Shown here: positions 1 through 6,425 of the stretch, one piece after another
How positions within the stretch are numbered: position 1 is the first letter of the stretch
Layout of the letters: each line of letters opens with the position of its first letter
IMG/VR virus record: IMGVR_UViG_3300033145_002781
Span: 1-34,950 of that record
Direction: 5' to 3' (one strand)
Origin: a virus
Length of the DNA: 34,950 nt
Position numbers and translations under genes: made by a program
Notes under the pieces: model-generated
Seen by the model: only the letters and a program-made list of their open reading frames with translations
Told to the model about the DNA's origin: nothing
Databases searched by the model: none

Positions 1-40
1 AGATTAAACAAAATATGATGCAACGAAGGAAAAGTGATAA

Positions 41-460
41 ATGAATCTTCCAAACGTACAGAAATTATTAATCGAACACGAAGGCTGCGCATTGAAGCCT
101 TATAAATGCACAGCAGGGAAGACCACAATCGGGGTTGGTCGCAATCTTGAAGACAAAGGGATCTCTTCAGAAGAAGCTCTTTATCTTTTTAATAATGATA
201 TAAGGGCCTGTGTCACAGACCTTGAGTTGTTTTTCTTTCCTAAACAGTTCCTAAGCTTCCCTGATAATATTCAATCAGTTTTAATCAACATGAGATTCCA
301 GCTCGGGCACACTGGGCTAAAAAGATTTAAAAAAATGTTACAGGCTTTTCGGCTTGAAGATTATAGGGAAGCTGCTATACAGATGAAAGATTCGCAGTGG
401 TATAAACAGGTTCCTAAAAGAGCGAAGGAATTAATACAAATGGTAAGGGGGGCGGCATGA
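41..460 (+). CDS. Phage lysozyme (endolysin), GH24/T4-type
   Basis: This is a 139-residue muramidase expected to cut peptidoglycan at lysis. The N-terminus carries the T4-lysozyme active-site pattern: the glutamate of HEGC, eight residues to a cysteine (YKCTAGK), then the threonine of TTIGVGRNL. The residue equivalent to T4 Asp20 is therefore cysteine, a variant I recall from many phage lysozymes of this type. No signal peptide or SAR helix is visible, so export through the neighbouring holin is likely. A GGAAAAG ribosome site precedes the ATG, and the gene overlaps the holin-like gene by four bases (ATGA). The first 40 bases of the window hold only this leader. Confidence 0.88.
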   Translation: MNLPNVQKLLIEHEGCALKPYKCTAGKTTIGVGRNLEDKGISSEEALYLFNNDIRACVTDLELFFFPKQFLSFPDNIQSVLINMRFQLGHTGLKRFKKMLQAFRLEDYREAAIQMKDSQWYKQVPKRAKELIQMVRGAA

Positions 461-924
461 TGTGGCCGTGGGCAACAGCAATAAAAGAAACAATTGGCGG
501 AGCCTTCGGTATTATAAAGGAGCCGCTTGTCGAATGGCAGAAAAGAAAGACAATCAAAGCGCAAGCCGCAACAGAAGTTGAAAAACTTTATGCCACCGCC
601 ACTGTTAAAAAGGCAGAGGCTCTTGTCGAAATGGCAAAACAGGGCCAGGCTATTGAGGCTGATTGGGATGCCAGAGCGCAAGAGCAAGCAAAATTTTCCT
701 GGAAAGATGAAGCTTTAATGCTGCTGTTATTTTTTCCTGTTTTAATTATCTTTATTTCTCCATTTATCCCCGGGAAATACCAGGACAGGATAATTGATGC
801 TGTTGCTGCCCTGGAAAAGTTTCCAATGTGGTATGTTGTTATGCTTTTAGGAATCGTATCTTCTGTTTTTGGGTTGCGGTGGCTGATCGCCCCAATAGTC
901 CAAAAGATGAATGCAAAAAAATAA
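457..924 (+). CDS. Holin-like membrane protein (GTA_holin_3TM-like)
   Basis: A 155-residue protein, probably the holin partner of the upstream lysozyme. It has an amphipathic N-terminus, a long charged Ala/Glu/Lys-rich helical segment (about residues 25-85), then two clear membrane segments: about 88-105 (LMLLLFFPVLIIFISPF) and about 123-145 (WYVVMLLGIVSSVFGLRWLI). The size, the WKDE before the first membrane helix and the location fit phage/GTA-type holins. The start is the ATG in the ATGA overlap with the lysozyme stop, and a second ATG follows immediately. A spanin-type role is less likely because no lipobox is seen. Confidence 0.7.
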   Translation: MMWPWATAIKETIGGAFGIIKEPLVEWQKRKTIKAQAATEVEKLYATATVKKAEALVEMAKQGQAIEADWDARAQEQAKFSWKDEALMLLLFFPVLIIFISPFIPGKYQDRIIDAVAALEKFPMWYVVMLLGIVSSVFGLRWLIAPIVQKMNAKK

Positions 925-948
925 TTAATTTTAAACTTGGAGGGTGTT

Positions 949-1359
949 ATGAATTTTCGCAATTTGAAAAAACTGTATCTTGGCAAAGTGTCCATAACTG
1001 ACATGACAGACGGTGGCGGCGTTGCCGGCACTTATGACTTTACAACCAAACTTCCTGCAGGGTTTTTGCCCTTAGCCGGAAAAATCAAAACCATCATTGC
1101 ATTTGCGGGTGGGGTTTCTGCCACAGCAGAACTTGGTGTCAGTGCAGACCCTGATGCATTTGTTGGTGGCAAGGACATCACGGTCCTGGACAAGATCAAC
1201 GCCACCCCTGGTGCTGCACCTGCGGTCGGTATCGACGCGGAAGCAACGGTTCGGCTGACCATTACCGAACCCACTGACTTTTCCCTGTTTACGGCGGGCA
1301 AGGTTGAATGCGCTCTTTGGTGTGTGGACGTGAATGAGCAGGTAGTTGTTGCCACATAG
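949..1359 (+). CDS. Small phage protein of unknown function
   Basis: A 136-residue protein rich in Ala, Gly, Thr and Val, with predicted alternating β-strands, no membrane segment and no motif I recognise. The ATG is chosen because GGAGGGTG sits just upstream; an in-frame TTG 12 bases earlier has no ribosome site. It is the last gene of the rightward lysis cluster and ends 17 bases before a strong terminator. A virion decoration or tail accessory role is possible from position and composition, but that is inference. Confidence 0.65.
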   Translation: MNFRNLKKLYLGKVSITDMTDGGGVAGTYDFTTKLPAGFLPLAGKIKTIIAFAGGVSATAELGVSADPDAFVGGKDITVLDKINATPGAAPAVGIDAEATVRLTITEPTDFSLFTAGKVECALWCVDVNEQVVVAT

Positions 1360-1376
1360 CGTTTCTTTTATCCCTG

Positions 1377-1418
1377 AACGCCAGGCCCGATCCCATGGGC
1401 CTGGCGTTTTTCTTTTTT
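1377..1418 (+). terminator. Rho-independent terminator ending the rightward late/lysis genes
   Basis: A perfect 12-bp stem (AACGCCAGGCCC at 1377-1388 with GGGCCTGGCGTT at 1397-1408) has an 8-nt loop and is followed by a T-rich tract (TTTCTTTTTT). There is no T tract on the other strand, so it acts on rightward transcription and separates the lysis cluster from the convergent minus-strand genes. Confidence 0.92.
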
Positions 1419-1440
1419 GTATCATGCTTTTTGTCTGTAA

Positions 1441-1501
1441 AAATAACGTACAGAACTGAGCCGCAAGCGAAGCGAGTCGGCTCCTCCAGTGGTAGTTATA
1501 A
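1441..1501 (-). other. attC-like recombination site (distal)
   Basis: A 61-nt imperfect palindrome. In minus-strand sense it starts with an R''-like box TTATAAC, which includes the TAA stop of the 71-residue gene, and ends with an R'-like box GTTATTT; five core base pairs (ATAAC/GTTAT) match. Inside, ACT and GAGCCG pair with CGGCTC and AGT, with four unpaired bases on the R'' side and unpaired spacers of 4 and 7 nt. Length, asymmetric bulge and stop-codon overlap match integron attC sites, but the stem is less regular than in the proximal site. Confidence 0.4.
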
Positions 1502-1711
1502 ACCTTTGACTATTTCGCATCCCTCGATATGACAAAAGTCATCAATCCTGCAATCAAAACAACAAGTTAAATTTGGGCAATTACTTTCAACGATTTTATA
1601 AAATTCATCACCAAATTTTTCGTAAGCTTCGTTCATTATTCTCGTAATCATTCTATTATTTGGATGATTTACGATAGGACATTGATTACATTCTTCGTCG
1701 CAATATTTCAT
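1496..1711 (-). CDS. Small cysteine-rich protein, unknown
   Basis: A 71-residue protein with nine cysteines, including CDEECNQC near the start, NCPNLTCCFDC in the middle and FCHIEGC near the end. This suggests one or two metal-binding clusters. I do not recognise the family. The ribosome site and leader (GGAGAAACAAATGAAA) are nearly identical to those of the upstream gene at 1791-2291, suggesting common origin or co-regulation. The stop codon lies inside the palindrome at 1441-1501. The base composition is AT-rich, like the rest of this block. Confidence 0.7.
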   Translation of the reverse strand: MKYCDEECNQCPIVNHPNNRMITRIMNEAYEKFGDEFYKIVESNCPNLTCCFDCRIDDFCHIEGCEIVKGL

Positions 1712-1790
1712 TTGTTTCTCCTGATTTATAACAAAGGATTAAACCACAAAAAAACTATTTGCATTCTGCCGCTGAAATATAAGAATTGCG

Positions 1791-2291
1791 TTATGAAGCC
1801 TGCTTTTGGCGTCGTTTCCGGAACTCTTTAACTATTTCCTCCTGACAGGTTCGGCAAATTTTAACTATACCGTTCCAGCAATCATCATAAGGGAATTTTT
1901 CTGATTTATAATTACCAATTTTTTTGAGATTTTCCATGGCAGGCTCCCCCCATCGCACATAAGGAAATTTAATAATCTCATAAGCTCCTGGAATTACGTC
2001 AACTTCCTGATCTGTTAAAATTATGATCGATCCTATGTCGTCGCATTCTTCTTCTTCATCAAAATCCTCACATATAGGACAAATAAATCTATATTCATCG
2101 TTATAACATTCGTCACACATAAATTCGTTGTCACGGTCAATATTTGGAGAGCCAACTTCGTCATCAGGGATAAGGTCTCCACACCATGAGCACGTATAAA
2201 ATTTTTTATGGAGCCGAGCCGATATCGGTTCGGTATAGTGATAATTAAAAAGGTCGTTGAATTCATTCACCCGCCGTTGGTACCATTTCAT
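1791..2291 (-). CDS. Zinc-ribbon-like acidic protein, unknown
   Basis: A 166-residue acidic protein with a central cysteine cluster: CSWCGD, then MCDECYND, then CPICEDFDEEEEC. A further C..C pair follows near the C-terminus (ICRTCQE). This suggests zinc-ribbon or rubredoxin-type knuckles, but no catalytic motif is recognisable. I start at the ATG of MKWYQ because AAAGGAGA lies seven bases upstream; an in-frame ATG ten codons earlier has no such site and would overlap the small gene at 2311-2451. It probably belongs to one transcript with the methyltransferase. Bases 1712-1790 hold no gene. Confidence 0.72.
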   Translation of the reverse strand: MKWYQRRVNEFNDLFNYHYTEPISARLHKKFYTCSWCGDLIPDDEVGSPNIDRDNEFMCDECYNDEYRFICPICEDFDEEEECDDIGSIIILTDQEVDVIPGAYEIIKFPYVRWGEPAMENLKKIGNYKSEKFPYDDCWNGIVKICRTCQEEIVKEFRKRRQKQAS

Positions 2292-2310
2292 TTGTTTGTC
2301 TCCTTTTATA

Positions 2311-2451
2311 TTAAATAGCATTATTTATCTGTACCCCAACCATTCCGGCTAATATACCCCAGAACTCCCATGTTTCATAAGTTGTTCCTGTGCTGCCTAA
2401 AATTAAAAATACAATGCCGAAAAGAAACATATTGATTATTATTCTGATCAT
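2311..2451 (-). CDS. 46-residue membrane protein (hidden small ORF)
   Basis: Reading the minus strand gives MIRIIINMFLFGIVFLILG followed by a polar turn (STGTTYETWE) and a second hydrophobic stretch (FWGILAGMVGVQI), then TAA. The ATG overlaps the methyltransferase stop codon (ATGA), which implies translational coupling, and GGGAG lies just upstream. The stop falls 19 bases before the next gene's ATG, so the ORF fills the gap between its neighbours exactly. The function is unknown; two short membrane helices are likely. Confidence 0.6.
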   Translation of the reverse strand: MIRIIINMFLFGIVFLILGSTGTTYETWEFWGILAGMVGVQINNAI

Positions 2452-4031
2452 TTCATTTCTCCCTTCAAATGAAAAATTATTTCGGAATATGCTGCTCTAT
2501 CCTTCTCTACTCTGTTTAAAACTGGTCTTTTATATTCATTAACAATTTTCATGTTAGACAGTTCAGCAATTTGTGGGTATAGACCATATTTATCATTGGC
2601 TACCAAAAACACGTCATAATCTTGTTTCAAAAATTGCTTACAGTTATTCAAAACATCAGAAATACCTTTAACATAAGACTTTCGTGCTTCTAATCCTTGA
2701 CCTTTGCATAAAGGGCCAATCTCCAATTTATCATTCCATTCAAAACCAAACAAGTCATAAGCATAAGCATGTTGTTCATGATAGTTTATTAAACCAACAT
2801 ATGGCGGACTTGAAAAGATTCCATCTATCTTGTTGTCTTTAATTAATTTGCCAAATTTAGGATATTTCTCCTCTAACTCTTGTATTATATTAATTGTTCT
2901 ACTATCTCCCTGTAAACATTTTTGAAAGGTATCTGTCCTAAGTTTATTAAATTGAATAATTCGTTTAATTGTATCTTGTGCATATCTTTGCCACCAGCTT
3001 AATATTGAAAATAATGGCTTACATATCTTGCCGTGTTTTTTACAATAATACGTTGTGGTTACAGGCTCTTTTAGTGTTGCCAAGTCAGCATGAGTTGTTG
3101 CACGGCACGAACGGACAGTACGACTCAAAACTAAAGCAAGAATTTTTTTGGTTTCCAGGTTTTTAATGGATTCTATTTGTTTAAAGACAAAATCAATTTC
3201 ATTTCTAACAACTTGCAGAAACCATTTGTCCAGAAATGAATCATTTTTTTTCTGTTTCAATGAAATTTTGTAATTATCTATAAGCTTATGGTATATTTGT
3301 AAAAATTCATCGGATTTTTGCTTGCCATATAATTTTTCATTTATTTTTTTTTGTCTGACTTTATACTTAAACTCTGGTGATGGAAAAAAATTGCTATTAA
3401 ATATTTTCAATTCATTTAATAATCTATTCTCAAAATTCACATTGTTTTTTTCTTTCTGAAAACTTTTTAGGCTTTGCGTAATTATATCAGCTGTGTTTTT
3501 GACATCATTAATGTCATATTTCCCAACTTTAACATTACTTATAAAGGCATTAAATGCAGAAACATCAATTCCAATCGAATGTAAATTTAATTCACTTGCC
3601 TGCACAAGAGTTGTTCCACTGCCACAAAAAGGGTCTAAAATAATATCACCTGCATTAAAAAATGATTTATTTTTAAAATCATCAGTATGCTGATCCAAAA
3701 AGTATTCAACGAGCTGCGGAATAAATTTTCCTTTATATGAATGCAATCTATGAACATGTTTTGTTGTTTCAGATTCTTTATATTCAGAAAAGGACAAATT
3801 CCAGTTTAAATCATTCCCCAACTGTTTTTTCCATCGGTCTTCTTTTGTCTCATAATGTGAATTGTAATATTCTTCTAAATCATACCTATTGACAAAAGCA
3901 TTTCCATTGTTTCCGTTTTTAGGTATTCTTCCGTATTGAATTAAATACGATATATTTGATGGAGTAACATTTTTGCCTATATATTTGGATGCCCAAACAC
4001 TTGCATCTTTTATTGTCATTAAATCTTGCAT
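2448..4031 (-). CDS. DNA methyltransferase with N-terminal HTH, probably N4-cytosine or N6-adenine specific
   Basis: A 527-residue SAM-dependent DNA methyltransferase. Residues about 5-55 resemble an excisionase/MerR-type winged HTH. RLHSYKGKF follows at about 95-103, a sequence common before the SAM domain in such enzymes. The SAM-binding motif DPFCGSG is at 133-139 and the catalytic motif IV SSPPY at 407-411, with a long, probably target-recognition, segment between. SPPY favours N4-cytosine, but N6-adenine is not excluded. No cognate nuclease is recognisable nearby, so it may be an orphan used for protection or regulation. The gene is much more AT-rich than the head genes, a sign of recent acquisition. 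It is first in an operon with the 46-residue membrane protein and two Cys-rich proteins. Confidence 0.85.
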   Translation of the reverse strand: MQDLMTIKDASVWASKYIGKNVTPSNISYLIQYGRIPKNGNNGNAFVNRYDLEEYYNSHYETKEDRWKKQLGNDLNWNLSFSEYKESETTKHVHRLHSYKGKFIPQLVEYFLDQHTDDFKNKSFFNAGDIILDPFCGSGTTLVQASELNLHSIGIDVSAFNAFISNVKVGKYDINDVKNTADIITQSLKSFQKEKNNVNFENRLLNELKIFNSNFFPSPEFKYKVRQKKINEKLYGKQKSDEFLQIYHKLIDNYKISLKQKKNDSFLDKWFLQVVRNEIDFVFKQIESIKNLETKKILALVLSRTVRSCRATTHADLATLKEPVTTTYYCKKHGKICKPLFSILSWWQRYAQDTIKRIIQFNKLRTDTFQKCLQGDSRTINIIQELEEKYPKFGKLIKDNKIDGIFSSPPYVGLINYHEQHAYAYDLFGFEWNDKLEIGPLCKGQGLEARKSYVKGISDVLNNCKQFLKQDYDVFLVANDKYGLYPQIAELSNMKIVNEYKRPVLNRVEKDRAAYSEIIFHLKGEMK

Positions 4032-4074
4032 CTTTAACTTTTCCTCAATTGTAAGATTTTGTTTCTATTTTTAC

Positions 4075-4135
4075 ACAGAACGATTTAGTTCAGCGGGCAC
4101 GGCTTTTTGCGCTCCGCTGTAACGGCTTGTTATAT
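4075..4135 (-). other. attC-like recombination site (proximal, well formed)
   Basis: A 61-nt palindrome with the full layout of an integron attC site. In minus-strand sense it reads R'' box ATATAAC (4135-4129), 5-nt spacer AAGCC, L'' GTTACAGCGG (4123-4114), a 17-nt variable loop, L' CCGCTGAAC (4096-4088), 6-nt spacer TAAATC, R' box GTTCTGT (4081-4075). L'' and L' pair over nine bases with one extrahelical A on the L'' side, as expected for this orientation. AAC/GTT pair in the R boxes, but the outer R' bases do not match R'', as happens when a cassette has inserted next to an existing attC. A stop codon lies inside R''. Confidence 0.55.
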
Positions 4136-4259
4136 TTTGGTTGCTTCTAAAAGTTCATCCGAATAGCCATTTTCTTTAGCCCAATCCTCTAAATCTTCGC
4201 CAGACCAGTTTTCCCAAACTAACTTGTTTGCATTTCTCCCCGGTAGTTATGCGGTTAGT

Positions 4260-5945
4260 TTAAAAAAAACTTTCCCTGCTAAGCGCAAACTGCGCACCCC
4301 TGCTCCTACCGGCAAATACAGGCGGGCAGCTCGACGGCGGGATAAATTGCCCGGCATTTTTAAACGGGTATGTCTGCTTGACCCTGTTCCAAAAAATCCG
4401 CAACTCTGCCAAAGTCAATTGATCGCGGGGCTTCCCGTCAAATATCTTCCGAGCGTCCCGCATTATAAAAGGATATTCATACCCTTGCTCCATGGCATAC
4501 CTCTTCAGGTGCCTGTCTATCTTCCGCCTGAGAGACCATTCTTCCTGCTTTGGGGTCAGTTCCCGTTCTTCTTTTTGGAAGCGGACCCTGCCTATCACCC
4601 TCTCGCTAAGCTCCAAAATTTGCGATTTAAGAGGGATGCATGGCCCCTGGCTACTTCCGCCCTCGGAGCACTCCAGTCCTAAGCCGAACAAGGGGAGTTG
4701 TTCTTCTTTCTGTGCCACAGGTATTGCTCTTGTTACCTGCTCTTTTTCAATGACTGCTACAAACTCCAGAAACGCAGGATCTTTTGGCGCAAAAATATGC
4801 GCCATCTGGGACCGGTATTGACCACTTTCTTTATCAACCCGGGTCGCACGGCTTACGCATTGCTCCATCCATTCCGCCGATCTGATCCGGGTCAGAACAC
4901 AGACATGGGATACAGGCGGCACGTCCAGGCCCTCATATGCCACAGCGATCGTCACAAGCACTGGGGCACGGCCCTTGAAACGGTTAATGTTTTCAATGCA
5001 GGCTTTTGAATCGTGACTGGTAGCAAGCAAAGAAGGGACCCCCATGTTTTCCAGATATGCCATACACCGCCGGGCATCCTCAATCCTTGCAGTGACAAAC
5101 AGGGCTTTTGCCCTGGGCTTTTTTTGTTTATACTTCAGCCAGTGCACCAGCGTGGCATCCATTAACTGCTCTGCGAAGTCAGTCTGCAGCGCAGTATATA
5201 AGGCGCTGGATCTGTCCTTTGGTTGCACCTGGGCAAAGCTGGATACCTGTTTTCTTGCCCCAGTGAATTCCTGCCACTCGAATTCGCCGTCATGCAAATG
5301 GAACGAGATCGGCAGGATTGCCTGTTCTTGAATAGCATCTGTCCTGGAATATCGGATCACATGAGTTTTATTGTCCCCGGTAAGTTCCACATACCCGTTT
5401 TTATATTTCATGCAGGCAATCTGTTTTTTATTTGCCCTGGAAAGGGTCCCGGACATCATGATTACATATTGTGCTGCATCAATAATTTTGTTTACGGCCT
5501 CATGCCAGGGGCTGTCCTTTTCGACGTGATGGAATTCATCCAGAATAACGATATACCGGCGGCTTTTGATCGCATCAACCGCATATCCGTGCTTATCATG
5601 GCCCAATGCTTGGTAAGTGGTTACGAAACCATGCATACCCCGGCACGGGTTCCTGTCATTTGTGCTTGCCCGGATGGACAGATTGACCTTGAACAGCTTT
5701 TTAAAGAAGTCATCCATAAACACTTCTTCGCATTGCTGCTGTAGCGACTGCCTGGGAACAATACAGCAGATTGAATCTGCCAAACCGGCCTTGAGCAATT
5801 TTCCTGCATTGACAGGGACAGACCCTTTACCACCGCCGGCCACAACTGAAAGAATAATTTTTCTAATATCTTTGAACCTGGGTGATCCGGAGATAATGCC
5901 GTCGATCACCTGGTTCATTTCTGATTGATGTTTTCTGAGTTTCAT
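4260..5945 (-). CDS. Superfamily 2 DEAD/DEAH-type helicase
   Basis: A 561-residue ATP-dependent helicase, probably acting in phage DNA replication or recombination. Motif I is AGGGKGS (residues 36-42), a variant Walker A with glycine instead of Thr/Ser right after the lysine. Motif II is ILDEFHH (DEFH at 136-139), motif III MSGT at about 163, and motif VI QCVSRATR lies near residue 360. The C-terminal 100 residues are charged, with no recognised domain. The final roughly 30 residues (from PPSSCPP) look low-complexity and may be a drifted extension. The ATG has AGGA directly before it and GGGAG eight bases upstream. A GCATCG/CGATGC hairpin lies just upstream of the gene. The gap 4032-4259 holds an attC-like site and an ORF remnant. 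Confidence 0.83.
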   Translation of the reverse strand: MKLRKHQSEMNQVIDGIISGSPRFKDIRKIILSVVAGGGKGSVPVNAGKLLKAGLADSICCIVPRQSLQQQCEEVFMDDFFKKLFKVNLSIRASTNDRNPCRGMHGFVTTYQALGHDKHGYAVDAIKSRRYIVILDEFHHVEKDSPWHEAVNKIIDAAQYVIMMSGTLSRANKKQIACMKYKNGYVELTGDNKTHVIRYSRTDAIQEQAILPISFHLHDGEFEWQEFTGARKQVSSFAQVQPKDRSSALYTALQTDFAEQLMDATLVHWLKYKQKKPRAKALFVTARIEDARRCMAYLENMGVPSLLATSHDSKACIENINRFKGRAPVLVTIAVAYEGLDVPPVSHVCVLTRIRSAEWMEQCVSRATRVDKESGQYRSQMAHIFAPKDPAFLEFVAVIEKEQVTRAIPVAQKEEQLPLFGLGLECSEGGSSQGPCIPLKSQILELSERVIGRVRFQKEERELTPKQEEWSLRRKIDRHLKRYAMEQGYEYPFIMRDARKIFDGKPRDQLTLAELRIFWNRVKQTYPFKNAGQFIPPSSCPPVFAGRSRGAQFALSRESFF

Positions 5946-6005
5946 TCCTATGCTCCCGGACGCATCGTTTGTTTTGTCGATGCTGCAGCCGGTTAGTTCG
6001 CCTTT

Positions 6006-6137
6006 TTATACCTTCTCAAAATACCTATCCAATATTCTAATAACCAAAGCGGTTACAGAAATCCCAAGTTTTTTAGCCTCTTTTTTTAGTGTCTCCCATA
6101 GTCTGTCAGGGATCAGCATATTTCTTCTTGTTTTCAT
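6006..6137 (-). CDS. 43-residue ribbon-helix-helix DNA-binding protein (hidden small ORF)
   Basis: The minus strand encodes MKTRRNMLIPDRLWETLKK, then EAKKLGISVTALVIRILDRYFEKV in two runs, ending in TAA. This is a typical Arc/CopG-type fold: a short basic β-strand (TRRNMLIP), helix A (DRLWETLKKEAKKLG) and helix B (SVTALVIRILDRYF). It probably regulates transcription or excision, because it lies between attP and the helicase gene and its promoter abuts one integrase arm repeat. There is no Shine-Dalgarno site; the promoter places transcription start at or next to the ATG (see the promoter entry). A 60-base gap with a hairpin separates it from the helicase. Confidence 0.7.
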   Translation of the reverse strand: MKTRRNMLIPDRLWETLKKEAKKLGISVTALVIRILDRYFEKV

Positions 6138-6143
6138 GCGTAT

Positions 6144-6172
6144 ATCTTACACAATATAAATAGATTGGTCAA
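6144..6172 (-). promoter_or_regulatory. σ70-type promoter for the ribbon-helix-helix gene
   Basis: On the minus strand TTGACC (6172-6167) is followed after exactly 17 bases by TAAGAT (6149-6144). Six bases later comes the ATG at 6137, so the transcript should start at or within a base of the start codon. The -35 box lies eight bases from the 31-bp repeat at 6180-6210, so integrase or excisionase binding there could affect this promoter. Confidence 0.6.
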
Positions 6173-6179
6173 GCCTTTA

Positions 6180-6210
6180 TGCTACCATCTATGCTACCAT
6201 TTTTTTTATT
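6180..6210. repeat. attP arm-type repeat, copy 1
   Basis: A 31-bp sequence identical to 6434-6464. It contains two direct copies of TGCTACCAT separated by CTA, then an eight-T tract. It lies about 100 bases to the left of the tRNA-derived core. Paired short repeats on both sides of the core are the expected layout of integrase arm-binding sites. Confidence 0.72.
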
Positions 6211-6309
6211 TTTAGTGCCGTTTAGGGGTACTTAGTGATAGTAGAGATTTTAAAAGATGCTTGCCTCTTGGGTTTTTGTTGATATTGCAGAAAAGTTAAA
6301 AATGTGTCT

Positions 6310-6375
6310 GCTCGCCTGCTAAGCGAGTATGGGTGTTATAGTCCATCGAGAGTTCGAATCTCTCTTTCTCCGCCA
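6310..6375 (+). other. attP core: 3' fragment of tRNA-Ser(GCU)
   Basis: The segment reproduces a tRNA-Ser from the anticodon arm onward: anticodon stem CTCGC/GCGAG around the loop CTGCTAA (anticodon GCT), a variable arm, the T-arm with GTTCGAATC, the acceptor strand TTTCTCC, G, and an encoded CCA. The 5' third of the tRNA is absent; the bases upstream are unrelated AT-rich sequence. This is how a phage that integrates into the 3' end of a tRNA gene carries its core: the phage copy restores the tRNA on insertion. It is therefore not a functional tRNA here. No other gene lies between 6138 and 6425. Confidence 0.85.
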
Positions 6376-6425
6376 CAAATAACGATCTTGGGAGAGAGTT
6401 GTCGCATTGAGCGGGTCTCTCCTTT

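Noticed and set aside
1722-1797. A third attC-like site between the 166- and 71-residue genes
   Set aside because: ATAAC and GTTAT boxes are present at the ends and one overlaps a stop codon, but no L-box pairing with the right spacers can be drawn; chance is likely in AT-rich DNA.
4260-6005. CGGTTAGTT at both ends of the helicase gene as a cassette boundary
   Set aside because: Only nine to ten bases match and no palindrome with attC layout adjoins the upstream copy.
6310-6375. A functional tRNA-Ser gene
   Set aside because: The acceptor 5' strand and D-arm are missing; only the 3' part is present, as expected for an attP core.
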